Shown here one piece after another: positions 26,427-34,760 of a DNA stretch of 64,000 nt. This stretch comes from Lachnospiraceae bacterium (GTDB lineage: Bacteria > Bacillota > Clostridia > Lachnospirales > Lachnospiraceae), in contig JAFQBM010000005.1 in the NCBI GenBank assembly GCA_017399685.1, positions 1-64,000 of the forward strand, written 5' to 3'. The notes under the pieces are model-generated. The model was not told the origin of the DNA. It did not search any database and saw only the letters and a list, made by a program, of their open reading frames with translations. Position numbers and translations under genes: made by a program. Position 1 is the first letter of the stretch. Each line of letters opens with the position of its first letter.

Positions 26427-28595
26427 ATGTCGATATTAAAACATAAAAAGCGGTTTCTGACAGTAGCAGCGGCATTTAGTTTAGGATGTGTTCTTTTATC
26501 AAATAACGGAGTAAGGGCAGAAACAGGATTTCAAACGAATCCGGACGGCACCAGATTTTATCAAAAAGTAGATGGCACCATAGCTACCGGTTGGGCACAG
26601 ATAAATAATGACTGGTATTATTTTGATCCTGTGACTGGTATTCAGGTTACAGGTTGGAAGTTTATTAATGATAACTGGTATTATATGGATCCCGGAAATG
26701 AAGGAAAAATGAAAACAGGTTGGTTTAATGAAAGTGGTGCTTTTTGGTATTATTTGTCTGATGGCCAATATGGACCAGAAGGGGCTATGTTAACTGGAAC
26801 TTATTACATTGAAGAACAGGAATTAACCTTTAAGCCAAATGGACAGTTATTCATTCAGCAAGGCTGGTATACCATGAATGGAAATGAATTATATTTCTAT
26901 GATAGTAATACAGCAGCGAAAGCTTATGAAAAAATTGATGGTGCATATGTGAATGGTTATGGTGGAAAAAGAATATCTGCCATGGCGAAGGGAATTGATA
27001 TTTCAAGGTATCAGAATCAGACTAAGGCCATTGACTGGACTCAGGTAGTGGAAGATGATATTGAGTTTGTTATGGTTGGTCCGAACTATATTTATAATCC
27101 AAAACATTTACAGTATTTTCATAAAAATTTAAAGGGAGCTACTGACAGTGGTTTGGATGTAGGAGTATATCTTTATTCTTATGCCACCACACCAAAGGAA
27201 GCACAGGACGAAGCTTTTGCTTTGCTGGAACAAATCAAGGGTTATCCAATCAACTTTCCGGTGGCTTACGATTTAGAGGATGCCTGTCAGAAAAAACTTA
27301 CAAAGCAGGAAAGAACAGATTTGGTAAAAGCCTTTTGTGAAGTGATTCGTCAGGCAGGATATCAACCGGCGTTATATGCCAGCAAAACATGGCTGACAAC
27401 TATGGTAGATATGAGTCAGTTATCCCAATACGATATCTGGGTAGCTCAGTATAATCATAGAACTACGTATGGTGGAAGTTATACCATGTGGCAGTGTTCC
27501 AGCACAGCACAGGTGGATGGTATTCAAGGTAATGTAGATATGAATATGCTGTATAAAGATTATTCCGCATCCTTGACGAAAAGATATGCAGCAAACGATG
27601 GATTTGTGAAAGGAATTACCGGGGAAGTATTTTATCTTGTGAATAACAAGCGTTTAACCGGATGGCAGGAAATCGGCGGAGCGAAATATTATTTCCAGAC
27701 TGGAGGAGTGATGCACACCGGCTTGTTGGAATATGAAGGTAATTCTTATTATTTTTCAGAAGATGGAAAAATGGTGGCAGATTCTTTTGTAACAATAGAC
27801 GGAAAAACATATTATTTCAGCCCAAGCGGGGCAATGTCTATTGGATTACATATGGGATGGAATGAAATTGAAGATGTCTGGTATTATGTGGAATATACCG
27901 GAAATGCCAAAGGCTGGAGGTACATAAATGGCAAATGGTATTTCTTTGATTCGGAAGGAAAAATGCAGACCGGTTGGGAACTTATCAAAGATAAGTGGTA
28001 TTATTTAGATGCAGTAAATGGAGATATGAAGACTGGCTGGATTCGTCCGGGTTCTTATACATGGTATTACATGGATCCGGTAAATGGAGATATGAAAACC
28101 GGATGGACAGAGGTAAAAGGAAAGAAATATTTTCTGGATTTAACTAGTGGTGCCATGAAAACAAATTGGCAGTTATTAGAGGATAAATGGTATTATTTTG
28201 ATGCAATAAATGGAGATATGAAAACTGGCTGGGTTCGTCCAGGAAGTACAATCTGGTATTATATGAACCTGGAGAATGGAACTATGGAGACCGGATGGAT
28301 ATTTGATGGAAAGAATTATTATTATCTGGATTCCGAAGGAAGAATGCAATGTAATACCACAGTGGAAGGTTATGAGTTGAATGCTTTCGGAGCATGTACA
28401 AATCCTGATACTGGTTTGGAAGAAATAGTAAATGAAACTGTCAAAGATGCAGAAAAAGAAATTAAAGAGGAAGAAACAAAAACGAAAGAAACAACCACAG
28501 AAGAAGTAAAAGAAGATAATACAGAAGTTACCATAGAACAATCCATAGAAGTTAATATGGAGGGAGCAACAGAAAACACACTTATTTCAGAGTAA
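26427..28595 (+). CDS. Choline-binding GH25 lysozyme
   Basis: This secreted 722-residue muramidase has a signal peptide (~1-31, ending GVRA). Choline-binding-type repeats (~45-170; GWxxINxxWYYFDxxTGxxxTGW) come next. A GH25 lysozyme domain (~188-375, KGIDISRYQNQ, AYDLED, WVAQYN, DMNM) sits in the middle. A longer block of such repeats (~390-660) follows, then an acidic, Glu/Thr-rich tail. GH25 enzymes cut the MurNAc-GlcNAc bond; the repeats bind phosphocholine on wall polymers. It is divergent from the choline activation gene and upstream of two licD genes, so enzyme and ligand synthesis are linked. Repeats on both sides of the enzyme domain are unusual. Confidence 0.93.
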   Translation: MSILKHKKRFLTVAAAFSLGCVLLSNNGVRAETGFQTNPDGTRFYQKVDGTIATGWAQINNDWYYFDPVTGIQVTGWKFINDNWYYMDPGNEGKMKTGWFNESGAFWYYLSDGQYGPEGAMLTGTYYIEEQELTFKPNGQLFIQQGWYTMNGNELYFYDSNTAAKAYEKIDGAYVNGYGGKRISAMAKGIDISRYQNQTKAIDWTQVVEDDIEFVMVGPNYIYNPKHLQYFHKNLKGATDSGLDVGVYLYSYATTPKEAQDEAFALLEQIKGYPINFPVAYDLEDACQKKLTKQERTDLVKAFCEVIRQAGYQPALYASKTWLTTMVDMSQLSQYDIWVAQYNHRTTYGGSYTMWQCSSTAQVDGIQGNVDMNMLYKDYSASLTKRYAANDGFVKGITGEVFYLVNNKRLTGWQEIGGAKYYFQTGGVMHTGLLEYEGNSYYFSEDGKMVADSFVTIDGKTYYFSPSGAMSIGLHMGWNEIEDVWYYVEYTGNAKGWRYINGKWYFFDSEGKMQTGWELIKDKWYYLDAVNGDMKTGWIRPGSYTWYYMDPVNGDMKTGWTEVKGKKYFLDLTSGAMKTNWQLLEDKWYYFDAINGDMKTGWVRPGSTIWYYMNLENGTMETGWIFDGKNYYYLDSEGRMQCNTTVEGYELNAFGACTNPDTGLEEIVNETVKDAEKEIKEEETKTKETTTEEVKEDNTEVTIEQSIEVNMEGATENTLISE

Positions 28596-28611
28596 GAATT
28601 TTGTGATAGAA

Positions 28612-28656
28612 AGAAAAATGTATGGAAAGGATATTTCTATACATTTTTCTTTTTTT
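28612..28656 (+). terminator. Terminator after the lysozyme gene
   Basis: AGAAAAATGTAT[G]GAAA and TTTCTATACATTTTTCT pair around a short GGATA loop. A T run (28650-28656) follows. Confidence 0.85.
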
Positions 28657-28695
28657 GTGATATGATAAAACGGATAATGTGGAATGGAGGGTATT

Positions 28696-29778
28696 ATGAT
28701 TAGCAATACTAGATATTATAGTGACATAAAAACAGCAGCCGAAATGGATTTAGGCTATGATGCGTTAAACAATAGAACAATATTAATTACGGGAGCTTCG
28801 GGACTTATTTGTTCTTTTTTCATCGATGTACTAATGTATCGGAATCAAAAATATCATTCTAATATAAAAATCATTGCAACGGGAAGAAATATGGAAAAAG
28901 CGAAGGAAAGATTCCGGGCATATGATTTAAAAAGCGTACAGGATGCTAAAGACGAAGATTTGCTTTTATTTTTACAACAGGATGTTGTACTGCCGATGGA
29001 ATTGGAATTAAAGGTTGACTATATCATTCATGGGGCAAGTAACACTCATCCAAGGGCATATGCCCAAGACCCGGTAGGTACCATAACGGCTAATATTTTT
29101 GGGCTTTATCAGCTTATGGAGTTTGCCACAAAAAATCAAACCAAGAGAGTTTTTGTCATGTCTTCTGTTGAAATATATGGTGAAAACAATGGAGACGTAG
29201 AACGGTTTAAAGAAGAAGATTTGGGATATATTGATTCGAATACTGCAAGAGCAGGATATCCGGAAAGCAAGAGAGTTTGCGAAAGCCTGGCACAGTCATA
29301 TATCGCCCAATATGGTATGGATGTAGTGTTGGGAAGATTTTGCAGAATTTATGGACCTACCATGGGAAAAGAAGATTCCAAAGCACTGGCACAGTTTATC
29401 AGAAATGCAGTGAAGGAAGAGGATATTGTTTTAAAGAGTGAAGGGAATCAGCTTTATTCTTATTGTTATGTGCTGGATGCTGTAACAGCAATGCTTACTA
29501 TTTTGCTAAAAGGTGAAAATGGAGTTGTGTATAATATTGCAGATGAAGCCTCTGATATTACCTTGAAACAGTTGGCTCAGATTTTAGCACAAACTTCAGG
29601 GAAAAAGGTGGTGTTTGAATTACCGGATGCCGTAGAGGCGGCAGGGTATTCCAAAGCAACGAAAGCATTAATTGACAGCAGTCGTTTAAAATCATTAGGC
29701 TGGAAGGCTTATTATGATATAGAACAGGGATTACAACAGACAGTGACCATTCTAAAAGAACAGAAAGGACAGGAATAA
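28696..29778 (+). CDS. NAD-dependent nucleotide-sugar epimerase/dehydratase
   Basis: This 360-residue extended SDR has a central catalytic MSSVEIYG and GYPESKR (Tyr-x-x-x-Lys), with GRFCRIYGPTM downstream, as in NDP-sugar epimerases and decarboxylases. The nucleotide loop reads TGASGLICS, with Cys where the third Gly of GxxGxxG is normal. ATG at 28696 has GGAGGG eight nt upstream. Its stop overlaps the next licD start by 1 nt, so it probably makes or modifies a sugar used with the phosphocholine transfer. The substrate is unknown. Confidence 0.85.
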   Translation: MISNTRYYSDIKTAAEMDLGYDALNNRTILITGASGLICSFFIDVLMYRNQKYHSNIKIIATGRNMEKAKERFRAYDLKSVQDAKDEDLLLFLQQDVVLPMELELKVDYIIHGASNTHPRAYAQDPVGTITANIFGLYQLMEFATKNQTKRVFVMSSVEIYGENNGDVERFKEEDLGYIDSNTARAGYPESKRVCESLAQSYIAQYGMDVVLGRFCRIYGPTMGKEDSKALAQFIRNAVKEEDIVLKSEGNQLYSYCYVLDAVTAMLTILLKGENGVVYNIADEASDITLKQLAQILAQTSGKKVVFELPDAVEAAGYSKATKALIDSSRLKSLGWKAYYDIEQGLQQTVTILKEQKGQE

Positions 29779-30635
29779 TGTTATATCGGGAATATGATGC
29801 GGAAACATTAAAGAAACTACAGGCATTAGAATTAGAAATTTTAAAAGATTTCAATGATTTATGTGATAAGTATGACATTGATTATTTTGGCTGTGGAGGA
29901 ACAGCCATTGGAGCAGTAAGACATGGCGGATTTATTCCATGGGATGACGATATTGACGTGGGATTGTTAAGAAAAGATTACGATAAGTTTATGAAGGTGG
30001 CAGAAAAAGAATACCCGGGAAAATATAAATTGCTTTGTGCGGAAACTAATCCGAATTTCCCAGCCATGAGTGCAAGATTTTATCGGGTAGGAACCGTGTT
30101 TAAAGAAGAAACCTTCAAGGATTTGGATTTTGAATGTGGGGTATTTTTGGATTTATATTGCTTTGATAATATCGCAGATGATGAAAAGGCAATGAAAAGA
30201 CAGGCACGTTCTGCCTGGTTCTGGGGAAAAATGATGGTGCTTTCTTCTGTAAAAAATCCTACCATATATTATCATGGATGGAAGGCGGCGGTAATACGTT
30301 TCGTGCTGAAACTAGGTTATCATACCCTGCGTTTTTTGAAAGCATCTCCGGAAAAATTTTATAAAAAAGCGGAAAAATCAGCTATGTTATATAAAAACAA
30401 AAAGACAAAAAGGGTGGCATTTTTCTTTGACCCGACACCTTATACCAGCGTAATGAATGTTGCTGATATTTTGCCGACGAAGAGAATGAATTACGATGGC
30501 ATTCATATTCGTGTACCAAATAGAATTGAGGCATATTTAGAAACCAGATATGGTGATTATATGACGTTACCTCCAGAAGATAAAAGACATAATCATCCCC
30601 CAAATGAATTGTATTTAGGTGAGGAAACGAAATAA
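29778..30635 (+). CDS. LicD-family phosphotransferase (1)
   Basis: This 285-residue LicD-type enzyme would transfer phosphocholine from CDP-choline to a sugar of a wall glycopolymer. The LicD hallmarks are visible: YFGCGGTAIGAVRHGGFIPW, then DDDIDVGLLRKDYDKF with the metal-binding Asp residues. A basic C-terminal region and HNHPPNELYLGEE follow. No signal peptide is present, so it acts on the cytosolic lipid-linked polymer. It is 1-nt coupled with the epimerase upstream and is followed by a paralog. Confidence 0.93.
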   Translation: MLYREYDAETLKKLQALELEILKDFNDLCDKYDIDYFGCGGTAIGAVRHGGFIPWDDDIDVGLLRKDYDKFMKVAEKEYPGKYKLLCAETNPNFPAMSARFYRVGTVFKEETFKDLDFECGVFLDLYCFDNIADDEKAMKRQARSAWFWGKMMVLSSVKNPTIYYHGWKAAVIRFVLKLGYHTLRFLKASPEKFYKKAEKSAMLYKNKKTKRVAFFFDPTPYTSVMNVADILPTKRMNYDGIHIRVPNRIEAYLETRYGDYMTLPPEDKRHNHPPNELYLGEETK

Positions 30636-30672
30636 AGAGAAAGGAACCGGAAACGGTACATTTTACTGGAAT

Positions 30673-31512
30673 ATGAGAGAATACACAGATTATGAAATGA
30701 AAAAAATCAAAGAAGTAGAACTTGAAATTTTAGAGAAATATAAAGAAATATGTAAGAAATATAATCTTTCCTACTTTGCAATCGGTGGAACAGCCATTGG
30801 AGCGGTACGGCATGGTGGATTTATTCCATGGGACGATGACATTGATTTTGGAATGTTCCGGGAGGATTATGAAAAGTTTTTAAAAGTAGTGGAAAAAGAG
30901 TGTCAGGGCAAATATGAACTGGTATCCGGTTCCATTCAAAAAAACATAAATGGACATTTTGGACAGTTATGTAAAATTGGAACTACCTTTACGACTCCAG
31001 GCAATGTAAAGTGGCCCTATCATCCGGGAATTAAGATTGATATTTTCCCTTATGACTGTATCCCCAATAGTAAAAAATTGCTAAAAAAACAAATAAGTAC
31101 AGGGAAGTTCTGGAATAGATTGTATATATTAAAAGTGATTCCTTGTCCCGAAATGGAATTATACGGTTTGAAAAAACATCTGGTAAGTTTTATTTGTCAT
31201 CTGGTTCATATTTTGTTGAAACCGGTTTCTGTGGATTTTCTGGTAAAACAGTATAAAAAGAATTCAAGAAAATACGATGGAGCATCGGATTACTATACCT
31301 GCCTTGATGATATTGAGCCGGATAAATGGATTTTAAGGAAAAAAGATGTCTTTCCTTTAAAAGAGATTCCTTTTGAGAATACCACAATATTGGTTGCTGA
31401 CAAAAATCATGAGATTTTAACGAAATGGTATGGGGACTACATGAAGATTCCAGAAGAGTCGGAACGGGTGAACCATGATATAGTAAGATTGGATTTTGGT
31501 GAAAATGCTTAG
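30673..31512 (+). CDS. LicD-family phosphotransferase (2)
   Basis: This 279-residue paralog of the preceding gene keeps the core YFAIGGTAIGAVRHGGFIPW and DDDIDFGMFREDYEKF. The later half is diverged (KWPYHPGIKIDIFPYDCIP). Two LicD enzymes in tandem suggest phosphocholine is put on two positions or sugars, as known for pneumococcal LicD1/LicD2. ATG at 30673 is chosen; a GTG at 30619 would extend it into the previous gene. It overlaps the flippase start by 8 nt. Confidence 0.9.
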   Translation: MREYTDYEMKKIKEVELEILEKYKEICKKYNLSYFAIGGTAIGAVRHGGFIPWDDDIDFGMFREDYEKFLKVVEKECQGKYELVSGSIQKNINGHFGQLCKIGTTFTTPGNVKWPYHPGIKIDIFPYDCIPNSKKLLKKQISTGKFWNRLYILKVIPCPEMELYGLKKHLVSFICHLVHILLKPVSVDFLVKQYKKNSRKYDGASDYYTCLDDIEPDKWILRKKDVFPLKEIPFENTTILVADKNHEILTKWYGDYMKIPEESERVNHDIVRLDFGENA

Positions 31513-32773
31513 AAAATTATTTCTTGGAAATGATAAAAACTTAAAAAAGAAAATATATATCTGGACAATTTTATCCGGCCTTTTTTATTCCGCCTCATCC
31601 ATGGTGATGTTAATGGTAACCACCAATGTGTTAGGAGGAGCAGGGGGCGATGATTTTTCGTTAGGTCTGATGATTGGACAACAGTTAATTACCATTGGTT
31701 ATTTTTATATCCGTAATTATCAGGTTTCGGATGTAAAACAAATATATTCCTTTGGGGATTATTTCACTTCCAGGGTCATTACCTGTTCTATTATGATGAT
31801 AGCTGCGTTCATATGGATTTTTGTTGGCGGATATGGAAAAAGGGAAAGTCTTGTTATTTTATTTGTTTGTATTTATAAAATGATAGAGGCACTTTCGGAT
31901 GTATTTGAAGGATTATATCATCAACGGGGAAGATATGATTTAGCCAGTAAAGGTGTGGTGTTAAAAAATATTGTTACCATTGCTGCCTATATGATTGCGT
32001 TAATCATAACGAAAGATATTATTATATCTACGGCGGTTCTTGCAATATCATCTGTAATAATGTTTTTGATATTTGACAGTGCAGTAGTAGGAGTATTTGA
32101 CAAAGTAAAGTTTGTTTTGGATGGGAAAAAGCAGGTTTCACTGCATCTTGCATGCCTTCCTTTATTTATTAACCAGTTTTTAATTACTTATATTAATAAT
32201 TCTGCAAGGTATGCCATCGAGGCTTTAAATCAGTCTGCAATGCTGACAGTATATAATATTATCTTTATGCCGGCCTTTGTCATCAATTTGTTTTCGGGCT
32301 TTATTTTGAAACCGTTGATTACCACTATGGCAAAATTAAATGAAGAAAAGAATTATAGGGGATTAAGAAAAATATTAAACAAACAGAAAGTCTGGATTTT
32401 ATTACTTACTGTAATTTGTGTAATTGGAGCTTATTTATTAGGAACACCGGTATTATCGTGGTTATATGGGATTGATATCAGTGATTACCGTTTGGAATTA
32501 TGTATTATTCTGGTGGGCGGTGGTTTTTGTGCTTTATACAACGCTTACTGCTATGCCATTGTTATTATTCGAAAACAATACAGTATGTTGATTTCCTGTG
32601 TGACTACCGCTTTACTGGCGGCAGTTTTTATGCCGATACTGGTAAAAGCCTTTGGGATTTTGGGAGCTTCTATTGGATATATGATATTAATGATGATTAT
32701 GGCGTTGTTATATATTATATTGTTTGAAATTTTTCTGGCGAAAATGGAAAAGAAAAGTCTGTATGAACAGTAA
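31505..32773 (+). CDS. Oligosaccharide flippase (TacF/Wzx-like, MOP superfamily)
   Basis: This 422-residue protein has about twelve hydrophobic helices, a basic N-terminus and a MOP-type layout with a lysine-rich loop near the middle. It is likely the exporter that moves the lipid-linked glycan across the membrane. In pneumococcus TacF flips only choline-containing chains, and the position directly after two licD genes supports the same role here. A start 9 nt upstream (TTG 31496) or GTG 31499 is possible. It is the only Wzx-type flippase in the cluster. Confidence 0.82.
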   Translation: MLRKLFLGNDKNLKKKIYIWTILSGLFYSASSMVMLMVTTNVLGGAGGDDFSLGLMIGQQLITIGYFYIRNYQVSDVKQIYSFGDYFTSRVITCSIMMIAAFIWIFVGGYGKRESLVILFVCIYKMIEALSDVFEGLYHQRGRYDLASKGVVLKNIVTIAAYMIALIITKDIIISTAVLAISSVIMFLIFDSAVVGVFDKVKFVLDGKKQVSLHLACLPLFINQFLITYINNSARYAIEALNQSAMLTVYNIIFMPAFVINLFSGFILKPLITTMAKLNEEKNYRGLRKILNKQKVWILLLTVICVIGAYLLGTPVLSWLYGIDISDYRLELCIILVGGGFCALYNAYCYAIVIIRKQYSMLISCVTTALLAAVFMPILVKAFGILGASIGYMILMMIMALLYIILFEIFLAKMEKKSLYEQ

Positions 32774-32813
32774 CATGAAAAGTCCGTGTAAGAATTTTGT
32801 AAATATCTTTTTC

Positions 32814-32842
32814 TTGAAGAGCTTATGATAAAATGGTATAAT
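32814..32842 (+). promoter_or_regulatory. SigmaA-type promoter of glmS
   Basis: TTGAAG (32814-32819), a 17-nt spacer and TATAAT (32837-32842) are present. The predicted start is near 32849. The 5' leader begins with the hairpin described next. Confidence 0.7.
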
Positions 32843-32853
32843 TTTAAAATGAA

Positions 32854-32879
32854 TGTTCAGAGCTCATTGGCTCTGAACA
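32854..32879 (+). promoter_or_regulatory. 5'-leader hairpin of glmS
   Basis: TGTTCAGAGC (32854-32863) pairs perfectly with GCTCTGAACA (32870-32879) around a 6-nt loop at the very 5' end of the predicted mRNA. It is too small and lacks the core for a glmS ribozyme. It is probably a 5' stability stem or a protein site. Confidence 0.6.
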
Positions 32880-32920
32880 GTTGTAATGTTTATTGATAAA
32901 AATTAAGGAGGGCAATGTTT

Positions 32921-34747
32921 ATGTGTGGAATCGTTGGTTATACGGGAATCAATCAAGTTGCGCCTATTTTATTAGACGGATTGTCGAAATTAGAGTATAG
33001 AGGATATGATTCGGCAGGAGTAGCCATTTATAATGGAAGTGAGTTAGAAGTAGTCAAAGCCAAAGGCAGACTGCAGGCATTAAGAGATTTAACAAATGAT
33101 GGTAAAAACTTAAACGGAACAGTAGGGATTGGCCATACAAGATGGGCAACCCATGGAGAACCGTCCGTTGTGAATGCACATCCACAGTATAATGCCAATA
33201 AGACCGTTGCGGTAGTACATAATGGTATTATTGAGAATTACCAGGTTTTACGTGAAAAATTAGAAAGCAGAGGATTTCAGTTTGTTTCTGCAACAGATAC
33301 AGAAGTAGTAGCACATATGTTAGAGTACTACTATACTGGAAATCCCATTGAGACCATTGCGAAAATCATTCATCGTGTAAAAGGTTCCTATGCTTTAGGT
33401 ATTGTATTTAAGGAACATCCGGATGAAGTGTATGCAGTAAGAAAGGATAGTCCTTTGATTGTCGGGGTTTCTGACGAAGGAAATTATATTGCTTCTGATG
33501 TACCGGCTATTTTAAAGTATACAAGAAATGTTTATTTCATAGAAGATTTAGAAATTGTAAAGCTTACTAAGGATGGAGTTTCTTTTTATAATGAAGATGT
33601 AGAATCTATAGAGAAGGAAATGCAGCAGATAGAATGGGATATTGAAGCCGCTGAAAAAGGTGGATATGAGCATTTTATGCTAAAGGAAATTTACGAACAG
33701 CCAAAGGCCATTGAAGACACCATACGTCCTAGAATTAAGGATGGAGAAATTGTCATTGATGAGCTGGGTATGACACCAGAACAAATCAGAGAAATTAAGA
33801 AAATATACATTGTAGGATGTGGTTCTGCATATCATACTGGAGTTGTTGGAAAATATGTATTTGAAAAACTGGCAAGAATTCCGGTAGAAATTGATTTAGC
33901 TTCTGAATTTAGATATCGTGACCCGATTGTTGAAGAAAACTCTTTGGTTATTATTATCAGTCAGTCAGGTGAAACTGCGGATTCAAAGGCTGCATTAAAA
34001 GAAGCGAAAAGCAAAGGAGCCAAAGTCCTTGGAATCGTGAACGTAGTAGGAAGTTCCATAGCCAGAGAAGCAGATAACATTATGTATACATGGGCAGGTC
34101 CGGAAATTGCAGTTGCAACCACCAAGGCGTATAGTACGCAACTTACTGCCTTGTATCTGTTAGCAATTTTGTTTGCCAAGACCAGAGATACCATTGATGG
34201 AAGTGAATATGATGAATTAATCAAAGAACTGCATTCTTTGCCAGAAAAGATAAAGACTATATTGGGTGATAAGGAGAAAATCCAATGGTTTGCCAGTAAG
34301 TATGCCAATGCTAAGGATGTATTCTTTATTGGAAGAGGAATTGACTATGCGATTTCTTTAGAAGGTTCCTTGAAACTAAAGGAAATATCTTATATCCATT
34401 CGGAAGCATATGCAGCAGGGGAGTTGAAACATGGAACCATTTCTTTGATTGAGGACGATATATTAACAGTTGCAGTATTGACTCAACCGGATTTATTTGA
34501 AAAAACACAGAGCAATGTGGTGGAAGTAAAAACCAGAGGTGCTTATGTGTTTGCTCTGACGGTAGAAGGAAATGAAAAGATAGAAGAAGTGGCAGATTTT
34601 ACAATTTACGTTCCAAAGACACATCCTTGTTTCCAGGGCTCTTTATCCGTAATTCCTTTGCAGTTATTTGGATATTATGTTTCTGTTGCTAAAGGATTAG
34701 ATGCAGATAAACCTAGAAATCTTGCAAAATCAGTTACGGTAGAGTAA
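32921..34747 (+). CDS. glmS: Glutamine--fructose-6-phosphate aminotransferase
   Basis: This 608-residue enzyme makes glucosamine-6-phosphate from fructose-6-phosphate and glutamine, the first step to UDP-GlcNAc. The mature N-terminal nucleophile is Cys2 of MCGIVGYTG, followed by the GATase-II domain (YRGYDSAG, GHTRWATHG). Two SIS domains follow (~290-600; CGSAYHTG, SQSGETADS, ELKHGT, KSVTVE end). ATG at 32921 is chosen over 32915: AAGGAGG spacing is 8 nt and Cys must follow Met directly. glmM lies 13 nt downstream. No glmS ribozyme is seen in the 141-nt upstream region. Confidence 0.96.
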   Translation: MCGIVGYTGINQVAPILLDGLSKLEYRGYDSAGVAIYNGSELEVVKAKGRLQALRDLTNDGKNLNGTVGIGHTRWATHGEPSVVNAHPQYNANKTVAVVHNGIIENYQVLREKLESRGFQFVSATDTEVVAHMLEYYYTGNPIETIAKIIHRVKGSYALGIVFKEHPDEVYAVRKDSPLIVGVSDEGNYIASDVPAILKYTRNVYFIEDLEIVKLTKDGVSFYNEDVESIEKEMQQIEWDIEAAEKGGYEHFMLKEIYEQPKAIEDTIRPRIKDGEIVIDELGMTPEQIREIKKIYIVGCGSAYHTGVVGKYVFEKLARIPVEIDLASEFRYRDPIVEENSLVIIISQSGETADSKAALKEAKSKGAKVLGIVNVVGSSIAREADNIMYTWAGPEIAVATTKAYSTQLTALYLLAILFAKTRDTIDGSEYDELIKELHSLPEKIKTILGDKEKIQWFASKYANAKDVFFIGRGIDYAISLEGSLKLKEISYIHSEAYAAGELKHGTISLIEDDILTVAVLTQPDLFEKTQSNVVEVKTRGAYVFALTVEGNEKIEEVADFTIYVPKTHPCFQGSLSVIPLQLFGYYVSVAKGLDADKPRNLAKSVTVE

Positions 34748-34760
34748 GGAGGCAGAAGGA

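Noticed and set aside
32774..32920. glmS ribozyme upstream of glmS
   Set aside because: The leader from the promoter at 32814 is only ~70 nt, with one simple hairpin and no ribozyme core or cleavage-site context.
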